NCBI GenBank assembly: GCA_964495655.1
Contig: CAZBWK010000068.1
Location: 1 to 22,061, forward strand
DNA: 22,061 bases
Reading direction: 5' to 3'
From: JAAYJR01 sp964495655
Lineage (GTDB): Bacteria; Bacteroidota; Bacteroidia; Bacteroidales; Prolixibacteraceae
Below the pieces are notes generated by a model. The model saw only the letters and a program-made list of their open reading frames with translations, searched no databases and was not told where the DNA came from. Position numbers and translations under genes: made by a program. Every line of letters begins with the position of its first letter. Positions within the stretch are counted from its first letter, which is position 1. Below are positions 1-7,531 of the stretch, piece after piece.

Positions 1-65
1 ACCAGGATAAATAGAGCTAATGCAATAATTATCCTGCTCTTCCTTAGAAGGCTGTATGATGTCAT
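1..65 (-). CDS. Partial membrane protein, N-terminus only (possible 4Fe-4S polyferredoxin partner of the DUF362 protein)
   Basis: Only the first 21 codons are in the window; the gene runs off the left edge. They begin with an ATG at 65-63 and read MTSYSLLRKSRIIIALALFI and so on: a short basic head followed by a hydrophobic stretch, as in the first membrane helix or signal anchor of an inner-membrane protein. The start lies 10 bases after the stop of the DUF362 gene on the same strand, so the two are probably co-transcribed. DUF362 proteins are often encoded next to membrane-bound 4Fe-4S proteins, and this head would fit one, but no cysteine motif is visible here and that identity is inference. 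Confidence 0.5.
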   Translation of the reverse strand, partial: MTSYSLLRKSRIIIALALFIL

Positions 66-75
66 AATATTAAGG

Positions 76-993
76 TTATCCCATTTTAATCCGGTTAATG
101 GAGAGTTTATTCAGGTCCATTGTGCCAAGCCCCATTTCACTGGCTATCCGTATGTGATTAATATCTTTTGGTTCACTGCCGAACATCAGGGTTGCTGCTG
201 CATCGACAGCGACAATATCTTTTCCTGCGATCAGGGCTTTCAGGTCGGTAACATCGGCAACAGAGACACCGCGGGGACCGTTGCGGCTAAGCATGCGATA
301 GCCGTCAATAATATTGAGATCCGGCTTCCTGAATGTGACAAAATCAGCTATACACTGGCTAAGATCATTGCTGTGGTAATACCTGCGGTCCCAGACAACT
401 CCCATAAGGTTTTTCATTGCCAGCGATACAATTGTTGAATTATGGTTTTTAAGAATCGGAACATTGATAAGAACATCAGCATTCAGTAATTCCCTGTGTA
501 CTTTGGTTTTTTTCAGACTTTTGCCATTTGGAACAGATACTTCGCTAAAAAATGATTCATTGTCTGCCTGTACAACTTTGGCTCCTGCACTGCGTGCTGA
601 TTCTTCAATTTTGCTGTTACTGTAACAACGGGCCCACTGGTCACATGTATGGTCAAAAACGACTACCTGTGAGGCCCCGGCCTCATAACAACTTTTAACA
701 ATTCTCGCTATAAGTTGTGGGTTCGTGTTAGCTGCCCGCTCAGGCGGGGCATCCCAGCCTATATTTGGTTTTACAACAACTTTTTGTCCTGACTTAACAA
801 ATTTGCTCATTCCCCCAAGAGCTTCCATTGCCTTGTCGAACATGTCGTCTGCTTCGCCTCCCCTGACTGCCACCAGATCGTACTGTCCCTCTTCGGCTGT
901 CATACCAACAGTATTAAGTCCGCCGAAGTTTGAAATTAGTGCCCCCGCAAGTCCGATACCGGCGCTTTTCACTATAAAATCCCTTCGTTTCAT
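76..993 (-). CDS. DUF362 domain protein with Tat signal
   Basis: This is a 305-residue protein. It starts MKRRDFIVKSAGIGLAGAL, a twin-arginine-type signal with a paired Arg, hydrophobic core and Ala/Gly-rich end, so export in folded form, often with a bound cofactor, is likely. The body has the DUF362 signatures: a VVKPNIGWD segment near residue 75, a stretch on GASQVVVFDHTCD near 107-120, and a VLINVPILKNH segment near 175-185 followed by the SLAMKNLMG block. DUF362 is a domain of uncertain biochemistry, frequently found beside or fused to iron-sulfur domains; no ferredoxin CxxCxxC motif is present here. It is followed closely on the same strand by the partial membrane gene at the left edge, so it is probably the first gene of a small operon. 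The start ATG fits the Tat motif exactly. Confidence 0.85.
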   Translation of the reverse strand: MKRRDFIVKSAGIGLAGALISNFGGLNTVGMTAEEGQYDLVAVRGGEADDMFDKAMEALGGMSKFVKSGQKVVVKPNIGWDAPPERAANTNPQLIARIVKSCYEAGASQVVVFDHTCDQWARCYSNSKIEESARSAGAKVVQADNESFFSEVSVPNGKSLKKTKVHRELLNADVLINVPILKNHNSTIVSLAMKNLMGVVWDRRYYHSNDLSQCIADFVTFRKPDLNIIDGYRMLSRNGPRGVSVADVTDLKALIAGKDIVAVDAAATLMFGSEPKDINHIRIASEMGLGTMDLNKLSINRIKMG

Positions 994-1145
994 AATATAA
1001 AGTTTTATATTTTAATATTTTATATGAAATTTGCACTCGTTAAATCATTCTCTTTCTGATTTGATAATTGTGTCCGTTTCATAATACCCCTAAATAATGT
1101 ACCTTAACAAAAATATAAAAATTTTTTAAATTCAGTGAAAATAAA

Positions 1146-1184
1146 AATCCCGTACCGGTATGGGTTAGATTCCGGCACGGGATT
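1146..1184 (-). terminator. Strong intrinsic terminator hairpin
   Basis: The arms AATCCCGT-A-CCGG (1146-1158) and CCGG-C-ACGGGATT (1172-1184) pair with one internal mismatch around a 13-base loop. On the minus strand the stem is followed by a T-rich run (TTTTTATTTT), the usual layout of a rho-independent terminator. It sits 20 bases after the stop codon of the minus-strand gene fragment at 1204-1323, so it most likely ended that gene's transcript. Confidence 0.7.
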
Positions 1185-1203
1185 AAAATGTTTGTTTTAC
1201 AAA

Positions 1204-1323
1204 TTATTCAAGTGCACCCAGAGCTTCCTGATAGTCTGGTTCATCTGCTATTTCAGCTACCTGTTGGGTATAAACAACATTTCTTTCTTCATAAAGAATA
1301 ATAGCCACCCTATCTGTGTTTTT
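1204..1323 (-). pseudogene. 3' fragment of a lost gene (39 C-terminal codons)
   Basis: On the minus strand an open stretch of 39 codons ends in TAA (1206-1204), directly before the terminator at 1146-1184. The peptide is protein-like, with segments such as RVAIILYEERNVVYTQQ and AEIADEPDYQEAL: a beta-strand-like part followed by an acidic helix. It is blocked upstream by an in-frame TGA (1326-1324), and beyond that the sequence is AT-rich and not coding. The only internal start would be a GTG at 1308, giving 34 residues. I read it as the surviving C-terminus of a deleted or decayed gene. A genuine small protein is a less likely alternative. I do not recognise the family. The rest of the 994-1380 gap shows nothing further. 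Confidence 0.45.
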
Positions 1324-1380
1324 TCAGTTTTTTATTTCTTATTATTGTATAATTGTATTGGTTAACTAAGTCTTATTCAC

Positions 1381-2151
1381 ATGAAATTAAAGGAGAAGCT
1401 ACGTAATGATGAAACCGTTATAGGTTGCTGGTTAAATCTTGGCAGTTCTGTTACAGCTGAGATCATTGCCCTTACAGGGTTCGACTGGGTATTAATAGAC
1501 CTAGAGCATGGTTCAGGTACAGAAAATGATCTGATACACCAGCTTCAGGCAGTCAGGCATACCTCTGCAGTTCCGCTGGTAAGAGTGGAAAGTTTCGAAA
1601 GGCAGAGGATACACCGGGTATTGGATATGGGTGCCGGTGGGGTGATGTGTCCCAGGATTAACAATTTTGACGAAGCTGTAAAAGCTTCACGGGGATTAAG
1701 GTATCCGCCGGCAGGCATCAGGGGAGTGGCAAAAATGGTAAGGGCTGCAGAATATGGAAGGAATTTCAGTGATTACCTGTCAGGAGAGGATGAGATTGTA
1801 GGGATTGTACAGATTGAGTCGGCCGGCGCCCTTGACCAGTTAGATAAGATAGCCTCACTGGACGGGATTGATGTGTTGTTCATAGGGCCGGCAGACCTTT
1901 CAATGGATCTGGGTGTATTTGGCCGTTTTGATCATCCTCTGTTTATTGATGCTGTAAAGAAAACGTGTGATACGGCTGAGAGGTACGGTAAAACTTCAGG
2001 TATCCTGCTTCCTGACCTGAGTTATTTCCGGGAGTATCACGGTCTGGGGATGAGGTTTTTCGGGAGCGGTTCCGACGCTTCGTTTGTAGTTGAGGGAGCC
2101 AGGGATGTTTTTAAAAAACTTAATGACCTGATGTCAGGAAATATTAATTAA
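1381..2151 (+). CDS. garL: HpcH/HpaI-family aldolase, probable 5-keto-4-deoxy-D-glucarate aldolase
   Basis: This class II aldolase has 256 residues, the same length as E. coli GarL. Family knowledge: such enzymes cleave 2-keto-3-deoxy or 5-keto-4-deoxy acids to pyruvate plus an aldehyde, here probably tartronate semialdehyde. The catalytic and metal residues of the HpaI fold are all in place: H43 in LIDLEHG, R68 in VRVES, Q144 and E146 in VQIES, and D172 in GPADLS. It is cytoplasmic, with no signal peptide. The next gene, a GntP permease, begins one base after its stop, so the two are co-transcribed. The GarR-like reductase and glucarate-dehydratase-like genes nearby make the aldarate substrate more likely than the homoprotocatechuate pathway. 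Substrate stereochemistry cannot be read from the sequence. Confidence 0.85.
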   Translation: MKLKEKLRNDETVIGCWLNLGSSVTAEIIALTGFDWVLIDLEHGSGTENDLIHQLQAVRHTSAVPLVRVESFERQRIHRVLDMGAGGVMCPRINNFDEAVKASRGLRYPPAGIRGVAKMVRAAEYGRNFSDYLSGEDEIVGIVQIESAGALDQLDKIASLDGIDVLFIGPADLSMDLGVFGRFDHPLFIDAVKKTCDTAERYGKTSGILLPDLSYFREYHGLGMRFFGSGSDASFVVEGARDVFKKLNDLMSGNIN

Positions 2152-2152
2152 T

Positions 2153-3607
2153 ATGGCACTGCCTGCATTTATTTCAGATCCTTTTTTTATTTTGTTTGTT
2201 GCGGTATTTATTATGGTTGCAGGCATTGTCTGGTTCAGGCTGCATGCTTTTATTGCTCTTTTGCTTGCAGCTTTTATTGTTGCTGTAATGACTCCTGCTT
2301 CAAGCATTGAACAATTTGCCCTGGCGGGTGGCATGTCTGCATCAGATGCAGTTGCCCTGGCTGAAAAAAGTATTGGAGAAAGGGTTGCAGCTGCTTTTGG
2401 AAATACTTCTGCTCAAATTGGTATTTTGATTGCCATGGCTGCTGTGATCGGCAAGTGCCTGCTTGAAAGCGGCGGGGCAGAGCGTGTTATCAGGTCGGTG
2501 ATCAGGGTTACCGGCATTTCTAAAGCACCGGCAGCCTTTACTGTCAGCAGCTTTTTTCTTGCTATCCCCGTTTTTTTTGATACCGTGTTTTATCTGATGG
2601 TACCCCTTGCAAAAGCACTTGCTGCAAGGTTGAAAAAAAATTACCTGTTGCTTATTTTATCCATTGCTGCCGGAGGAACTATGGCACACTCTCTGCTTCC
2701 TCCCACACCGGGGCCGCTCTTCCTTATTGCCGTGATGGATATTCCGATACATATGATGATGACAGGAGGATTTATTGTTGGTATTTTTGCAGTTATCTCC
2801 GGTTTTCTTTATGCTTCCTGGATTAACAAAAAGCTTTCGATCCCGCTAAGGGATTCCCCTGACGCACCTGTTTCACAAATTGAGGCTTTTTCGAAAACTG
2901 AGAGCGAAAAACTTCCACCCCTCTGGCTCTCCTCTCTTCCTATTCTACTGCCAGTTTTATTTATCAGTCTTAACGGAATTATGGAGACTTTTGTAAATGA
3001 TTCAGATACAGGTGTTTTTATGATTTACCTGAGAAAGTTCATTGCATTTGCCGGGGATAAGAACATTGCTCTGGTAACAGGCGGCCTGGTTGCATTGTTC
3101 CTGCTGGTCAGGCAGAAATCAGGAGATCCGGAACAGATTTCCTCTTCAGTCCAGGATGCCTTGATGAGCGGCGGGGTTATTATTCTTATTACAGCTGCAG
3201 GGGGAGCTTTTGGGGGGATGTTGCAGCAGACAGGGATAAGCCTCAGAATTGCAGAGTTAACAAAGGATTACCAGATGGCCTTGATTCCGCTCGCCTTTAT
3301 TATTACTGCAGTAGTCAGAACAGCACAGGGATCGGCTACTGTTTCAATGATAACTGCTGCAGGTATTTTGTCAGGTATGGCAGGGAATGGCGAGCTTGAT
3401 TATCATGTATTATACCTCGGACTGGCAATTGCCTGCGGATCTAAACCTTTCCCATGGATGAATGACAGTGGCTTTTGGATTATCAGCAGGATGAGTAATT
3501 TTACGCCGGGCGAGACGTTAAAATCATTCTCGTCAATGCTTGCCGTCATGGGAGTTGCCGGACTTATCATCACTTATATAGGTGCTTTAGTCTTTCCCTT
3601 GGTGTAG
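2153..3607 (+). CDS. GntP-family permease, probable aldarate or gluconate importer
   Basis: This is a 484-residue polytopic membrane protein with about a dozen hydrophobic segments spread from residue 5 to the C-terminus. Family signatures include PVFFDTVFYLMVPLAKALA near 140-158 and an AHSLLPPTPGPL loop near 178-189, typical of GntP/DsdX sugar-acid:H+ symporters. The C-terminal region carries the RTAQGSATVSMITAAG stretch near 390 and the KPFPWMNDSGFW segment near 440, both also typical. It is somewhat longer than the usual 440-450 residues. The start codon follows the aldolase stop by one base, so it is translated from the same message. Context suggests the substrate is glucarate, galactarate or a related acid sugar; the exact one is inference. 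Confidence 0.88.
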   Translation: MALPAFISDPFFILFVAVFIMVAGIVWFRLHAFIALLLAAFIVAVMTPASSIEQFALAGGMSASDAVALAEKSIGERVAAAFGNTSAQIGILIAMAAVIGKCLLESGGAERVIRSVIRVTGISKAPAAFTVSSFFLAIPVFFDTVFYLMVPLAKALAARLKKNYLLLILSIAAGGTMAHSLLPPTPGPLFLIAVMDIPIHMMMTGGFIVGIFAVISGFLYASWINKKLSIPLRDSPDAPVSQIEAFSKTESEKLPPLWLSSLPILLPVLFISLNGIMETFVNDSDTGVFMIYLRKFIAFAGDKNIALVTGGLVALFLLVRQKSGDPEQISSSVQDALMSGGVIILITAAGGAFGGMLQQTGISLRIAELTKDYQMALIPLAFIITAVVRTAQGSATVSMITAAGILSGMAGNGELDYHVLYLGLAIACGSKPFPWMNDSGFWIISRMSNFTPGETLKSFSSMLAVMGVAGLIITYIGALVFPLV

Positions 3608-3715
3608 TTTCTTAGTCTGTTGCTTTTGTAAATTTTTAGGACATAATTAAATAAATGAGTTTAGTATAAAAAGTAAAAATTTTATTTATCAATACATTAT
3701 GCATTTCATAGTTAA

Positions 3716-3746
3716 TTGAAAAACAATTTAATAAATTTTAAATTTG
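3716..3746 (+). promoter_or_regulatory. Possible promoter upstream of garR
   Basis: A TAAATTTG element (3739-3746) matches the Bacteroidota -7 consensus TAnnTTTG, with a TTG (3716-3718) 20 bases upstream. If used, transcription would start at about 3753, inside the hairpin at 3748-3775. The region is AT-rich, so a chance match is possible. Confidence 0.3.
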
Positions 3747-3747
3747 C

Positions 3748-3775
3748 CTAAAAAGGCGCTTCGCGCCCTTTTTAG
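3748..3775 (+). terminator. Hairpin terminator after the aldolase-permease operon
   Basis: CTAAAAAGGCGC pairs with GCGCCCTTTTTAG across a TTC loop, with one bulged base. The descending arm ends in five T residues, so it can act as an intrinsic terminator for the aldolase-permease message. Because its ascending arm begins with a run of A, it could also work on the opposite strand. Confidence 0.6.
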
Positions 3776-3813
3776 ACCCAACCCATATATTTTTAACTTT
3801 TAAATATTATATT

Positions 3814-4698
3814 ATGAATACAGAGAAGATAGGTTTTATAGGATTAGGGATAATGGGCATGCCTATGTCTTTAAATCTGATTAAAGCCGGTTATACACTT
3901 GTCATACTTGAGAGTAGTAAGTCATCAGCTGAACTTACTGCAGCCGGTGCGATTTCGTGTAAAACACCTGATGAGGTTGCACAAAAATGTGATATTGTTA
4001 TTACTATGCTTCCAGACTCACCTGAGGTTGAAGATGTTGTGCTTGGTAATAAGGGAGTTATCAATGGTATCAGTAAAGGGTCTCTTTTTATTGATATGTC
4101 AACCATTGCACCATCAACGGCTATAAAAATCTTCAATGCGATGCAGGAAAAGGGAGTTGAGGCATTGGATGCCCCTGTTTCCGGGGGACAAACAGGTGCC
4201 GAACAGGGTACTTTGTCTATTATGGCCGGAGGAAGTGAAGATGCTTTTAACAGGGCCAGACCGCTTTTTGACGTAATGGGCAAAAGTTCTGTGCTGATAG
4301 GTGAGGCTGGCGCCGGACAGTTGACCAAAGCCTGCAATCAGATAGTTGTAGGTATTACTATTCAGGCAGTTGCAGAGGCCTTGACTCTTGCTAAAAAAGC
4401 AGGTGTTGATGTAGCTAAGGTGAGAACAGCGCTGTTGGGGGGACTGGCACAAAGTGAAATTCTTAACCGTTACGGACAAAGGATACTTGACAGAAACTTT
4501 AAGGCCGGTTTTAAAATTAAACTTCACAGAAAAGATATGAATATTGCTCTTCAGGCCGGCAGGGAGTACGCAGTGCCACTGGGTGCAACATCGCAGGTTG
4601 CTGTGAACATGGATGCTTTATTGGCACAGGAAAAAGGTGAACTTGACCACAGCTCTCTTGCATTACTGGTTGAGCAGCTTTCTGGAATTGAGAGTTAA
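3814..4698 (+). CDS. garR: Beta-hydroxyacid dehydrogenase, probable tartronate semialdehyde reductase
   Basis: This is a 294-residue enzyme of the 3-hydroxyisobutyrate dehydrogenase family. The N-terminal Rossmann motif reads GFIGLGIMGMPM (residues 7-18). The substrate-binding signature DAPVSGGQTGAEQGTLSIM lies near 118-136, and the catalytic lysine is K172 in QLTKACNQ. Length and motifs agree with 2-hydroxy-3-oxopropionate (tartronate semialdehyde) reductase, which uses NAD(P)H to make D-glycerate from the aldehyde released by the GarL-type aldolase. It stands alone behind a hairpin 206 bases after the permease gene, on the same strand, and faces the convergent dehydratase genes. No glycerate kinase is present in the window. 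3-Hydroxyisobutyrate dehydrogenase is the alternative reading, less favoured by the neighbours. Confidence 0.85.
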   Translation: MNTEKIGFIGLGIMGMPMSLNLIKAGYTLVILESSKSSAELTAAGAISCKTPDEVAQKCDIVITMLPDSPEVEDVVLGNKGVINGISKGSLFIDMSTIAPSTAIKIFNAMQEKGVEALDAPVSGGQTGAEQGTLSIMAGGSEDAFNRARPLFDVMGKSSVLIGEAGAGQLTKACNQIVVGITIQAVAEALTLAKKAGVDVAKVRTALLGGLAQSEILNRYGQRILDRNFKAGFKIKLHRKDMNIALQAGREYAVPLGATSQVAVNMDALLAQEKGELDHSSLALLVEQLSGIES

Positions 4699-4733
4699 AA
4701 GAATAAAATCGACTCCTGCAGATTATCTATATG

Positions 4734-4774
4734 GCGGCAATGGTTAATAGTTTAATAATATTGATCATTGCCGC
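4734..4774. terminator. Convergent hairpin between garR and the dehydratase operon
   Basis: GCGGCAATG (4734-4742) and CATTGCCGC (4766-4774) form a perfect 9-bp stem around a 23-base AT-rich loop. It lies between two converging genes, where a bidirectional terminator is expected. Neither side has a clear T run, so the mode of action is less certain. Confidence 0.5.
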
Positions 4775-4784
4775 AACAAAAATT

Positions 4785-6080
4785 TTACCACCTTACAGGT
4801 TTAAATTTCCATCCGGGTTCAATTTTTTGCATCTCTATTTCGTCATTACGTTCAGTCAGTCCGCATTCCAGGTACTTCTCATGGAGCCGTGCAACTGATT
4901 TCCTGTCGAGCGTCACTCCCAGTCCGGGACCTTCAGGCACCGCAACCGACCCTTCTTCAAAAAGGAAAGGCCCCTCTTCGATTATCTCTTCCGACTGCCA
5001 TGGATAGTGAGTGTCAAGAGCATAGTCAATGTGTGGTATAGCAGCTCCCAGGTGTGCCATTGCGGCAAGCGAAATACCCAGATGTGAGTTGGAATGCATT
5101 GAGAGGCTTCTGTGAAATGTAGCAGCCAGCCGTGAAAGCTGCAGGCATGATCGCAAGCCCCCCCAAAAATGGTGATCACATAAGATAATATCTTCAGATC
5201 CGGTTTCAATACTGCCGGGAAGGTCTTCGAATGAGGTTGTGCACATATTGGTCGCCAGAGGTGTTTTTAAGTTTTTCCTGACAACAGCCATACTAACCTG
5301 TCCGCGAACAGGATCTTCCAGATACTCAAGTATCCCTTCAAGTTTTTTGCCATATTTTATGGCAGTGTCAACCTGCCATAAAGCATTTGGGTCAAGGCGC
5401 AGCGGTATTCCCGGGCCGAACTCTTTTCTTAAAGCTATGATGGCATCAGACTCCGCTTCAGGGTGAAAAACACCCCCCTTTAATTTAATTGATTTGAATC
5501 CGTACTCTTCCACCATTGCTTTTGCCTGAGTGACAATTTCAGGGGCATTCAGTGCCTGCTCCTGCCTTGCAGCTGCCCACCCTTCAGCTCCCGGATATTT
5601 GTTGAAACCATGTTCCCCGCCGGCTCCCTCCTTTTTATAAAACAGATATGCAGCAAAAGGAACGTGGTCGCGGCATTTACCGCCTAAAAGGTCCACAACA
5701 GGCCGGTTGCACACTTTTCCTATTATATCAAGACAGGCTACTTCAATAGCTGAGAATATATGCACAAGTTTTCTTTTATCCCATGGCTGATCTCCTCTTT
5801 GATCACCTTCATCAGAAAAGCGGGTTTTAAGGATTTCAAATAAACTGTTTAACTGGTAAGGATCTTTTCCTGTTATTATGTCAGATAAACTGTTGAGCGC
5901 ATCATTCACAGATTTGCTACCGGGGATCTCACTTATTCCGGAAATATTGTCTTCTGTTACCAACTCAATCACAGTTCGTAATGCGTATGGGGCATGTAAT
6001 CCGGCAGCATTAAGCAGGGGAGGATCGGTAATAGCAATCGGAGTTACATGCATCTCCCTGATCAAAGGCAGTTTTTGCAT
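4785..6080 (-). CDS. gudD: Enolase-superfamily dehydratase, glucarate dehydratase-like
   Basis: This is a 431-residue enzyme that would remove water from D-glucarate (or L-idarate) to give 5-keto-4-deoxyglucarate. It shows the full glucarate-dehydratase residue set: the K199-L-K201 pair in KLKGG, metal ligands D230 (LDPN), E255 (EDP) and N278 (ATNMC), plus D302 in CDHHFWGG and H329 in HSNSHLG. The spacing and order match E. coli GlucD closely. The N-terminal capping domain (about 1-130) carries the expected LNAAGLHAPYALRT start. No signal peptide is seen. Its ATG lies 17 bases after the stop of the second dehydratase on the same strand, so the two form an operon. With the aldolase, reductase and permease across the convergent hairpin it completes the route from aldarate to glycerate. 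Confidence 0.88.
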   Translation of the reverse strand: MQKLPLIREMHVTPIAITDPPLLNAAGLHAPYALRTVIELVTEDNISGISEIPGSKSVNDALNSLSDIITGKDPYQLNSLFEILKTRFSDEGDQRGDQPWDKRKLVHIFSAIEVACLDIIGKVCNRPVVDLLGGKCRDHVPFAAYLFYKKEGAGGEHGFNKYPGAEGWAAARQEQALNAPEIVTQAKAMVEEYGFKSIKLKGGVFHPEAESDAIIALRKEFGPGIPLRLDPNALWQVDTAIKYGKKLEGILEYLEDPVRGQVSMAVVRKNLKTPLATNMCTTSFEDLPGSIETGSEDIILCDHHFWGGLRSCLQLSRLAATFHRSLSMHSNSHLGISLAAMAHLGAAIPHIDYALDTHYPWQSEEIIEEGPFLFEEGSVAVPEGPGLGVTLDRKSVARLHEKYLECGLTERNDEIEMQKIEPGWKFKPVRW

Positions 6081-6097
6081 TTTAGAAATATTTTGAT

Positions 6098-7318
6098 TTA
6101 CCCTTCAATCCATTTTACACTGTGGTCACCCGTAACAGCCACAGTTTCTGCAGGTGATTCCAGCTTAAAATATGACCACGGGCCTTTTATGAACGGGTAT
6201 TTATCAATAACCTCTTCGTTTACCTCAATTCCCAGTCCCGGACTATCAGGAACTGTCAGATAGCCATTTATGATTTCCGGTTTCTCTTTAAGAATTTCGT
6301 CTGATAAAGGGAACGGATACATTCCCGGTCTGCCCTTTCCTGAATAACATGGATATTCAAGCCACTCTACAACATTTTCAGGCCAGCAGATCCCAAGGTG
6401 AGCTGCAGCCAACACCTCCAGAAGGTTGCCCCAGCTGTGAAATGCAAATCTGAGCCCCGAGTTTTCAGCCATTCTGAAAATTTTACTTCCCATTTCGAAT
6501 CCTCCCTGGCAACATACATCCATTTGCAGATAATCTACAGCGTTTTTTTCAACCAGGCTTTTAAATCCCTCCAGTTCCTGTTCGTGTTCTCCGGATGCTA
6601 ATTTTACATACCCTTTTGATCTCAGTTGTGTATAGGCATCATGATCTTCGGGAGGTAAAGGCTCTTCCAGCCACTCGGGATTGAAGGCAGACATCTCTTT
6701 TGCAAGACTGGCAATTACTTCGGCCGGATAACTTTTATCTCCCATTCTCCACCATGTGTGTGCATCTATCATGATTGCAGCAGAATCACCTGCGGCTTTG
6801 CGCATCAGCTCTATTGTCCTGAGGTCATCTTCAGGCCCTGAAGCCGGCCGCATTTTATAGCCGGGAAATCCCATTCTGGTAATTGCGGCAGCCTCCTCTG
6901 CATATTTTTCGGGTGACATATACATTCCTGCACTGCCGTATAGCTTTATGGATGAGCGTTTTCGTCCCCCAAGCAGTTCCGACACCGGACAGCCTTCGTA
7001 TCTGGCGACAAGGTCGATAAGGGCTATCTCCGCTGCATGATAAGTTTTGGAAATATCCGGATTTCCGGTAAAACTGAATGATTGCCATTCACGTGGGTCT
7101 CTTCCCTCCAGGAAAGGGGCAATAACCTCTTTTATCTCCCGGGCTGCCCTTTCATGTGCAGGCCCCGGGGCATAACCTGCCAGTCCCGTGTCAGTAACTA
7201 TCTTTATCAGCATTGCATCTCTTTTCAGAATAGTCCTCACTCCCCCATAGAAAGGAAGAACAACCGGCTCTGGCATTGGAAATGACATCAGGAAAGCTTC
7301 AACTTTTGTAATCTTCAT
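6098..7318 (-). CDS. Mandelate racemase/enolase-family acid-sugar dehydratase, substrate unknown
   Basis: This is a 406-residue enolase-superfamily protein: a capping domain (about 1-125) followed by the barrel. Visible active-site residues are K155-x-R157 on barrel strand 2, D185 and H187 in a D-x-H pattern (MIDAHTWW), E218/E219 in LEEP, E244 in SGEHE, and H294 in FHSWG. The D-x-H pair plus a late His resembles galactonate and related sugar-acid dehydratases more than glucarate dehydratase, so a different acid sugar is likely. It is the first gene of the minus-strand operon, 17 bases before the gudD-like gene. Its ATG follows a large nested palindrome by two bases, which suggests regulated expression. 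It may widen the range of aldarates or aldonates used by the locus; the substrate is not decided by the sequence. Confidence 0.82.
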   Translation of the reverse strand: MKITKVEAFLMSFPMPEPVVLPFYGGVRTILKRDAMLIKIVTDTGLAGYAPGPAHERAAREIKEVIAPFLEGRDPREWQSFSFTGNPDISKTYHAAEIALIDLVARYEGCPVSELLGGRKRSSIKLYGSAGMYMSPEKYAEEAAAITRMGFPGYKMRPASGPEDDLRTIELMRKAAGDSAAIMIDAHTWWRMGDKSYPAEVIASLAKEMSAFNPEWLEEPLPPEDHDAYTQLRSKGYVKLASGEHEQELEGFKSLVEKNAVDYLQMDVCCQGGFEMGSKIFRMAENSGLRFAFHSWGNLLEVLAAAHLGICWPENVVEWLEYPCYSGKGRPGMYPFPLSDEILKEKPEIINGYLTVPDSPGLGIEVNEEVIDKYPFIKGPWSYFKLESPAETVAVTGDHSVKWIEG

Positions 7319-7320
7319 AG

Positions 7321-7381
7321 TTGACAGATTTATTTATCCGGAGTTATCAGTGATAAACTCCGGGTTGATTTAATCTGTCAA
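7321..7381. promoter_or_regulatory. Nested palindrome, candidate operator or 5'-UTR structure of the dehydratase operon
   Basis: The outer arms TTGACAGATT (7321-7330) and AATCTGTCAA (7372-7381) are a perfect 10-bp inverted repeat. Inside them CCGGAGTT (7338-7345) and AACTCCGG (7356-7363) form a second perfect repeat with ATC/GAT in the middle. The element begins two bases upstream of the minus-strand start codon at 7318. It lies between divergent genes, so an ordinary terminator is unlikely. A repressor site or an mRNA structure covering the start region is the best reading. Confidence 0.55.
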
Positions 7382-7386
7382 AGATA
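7379..7386 (-). promoter_or_regulatory. -7 promoter element of the dehydratase operon
   Basis: On the minus strand these bases read TATCTTTG, a match to TAnnTTTG. The start of transcription would fall at about 7372, so the element overlaps the outer arm of the palindrome and a protein bound there would block it. No clear -33 TTTG is seen at the proper distance. Confidence 0.45.
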
Positions 7387-7531
7387 TTACTTTATTGATT
7401 TTTACACTGCGATAGTATAAAAAATTCAGGATTGATTGAGCGATCCTTTTTTTGTTTTTTTAGATATGCATAATGGAAATTTTTATTTAGATTGCACCAT
7501 CAATAATGAAAATATAAATTATCTGGTATCG

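Noticed and set aside
154..438. A plus-strand frame opposite the DUF362 gene.
   Set aside because: It is the shadow of a well-supported coding frame on the other strand.
1135..1365. A 76-codon plus-strand frame before the aldolase gene.
   Set aside because: It runs through the terminator hairpin and antisense to the gene fragment; its composition reflects AT-rich DNA.
7436..7531. N-terminal extension of the alternative-oxidase-like protein from a TTG or from the ATG at 7466.
   Set aside because: The 32 added residues are unlike the family and follow AT-rich DNA; the ATG at 7532 gives a normal length. It cannot be fully excluded.
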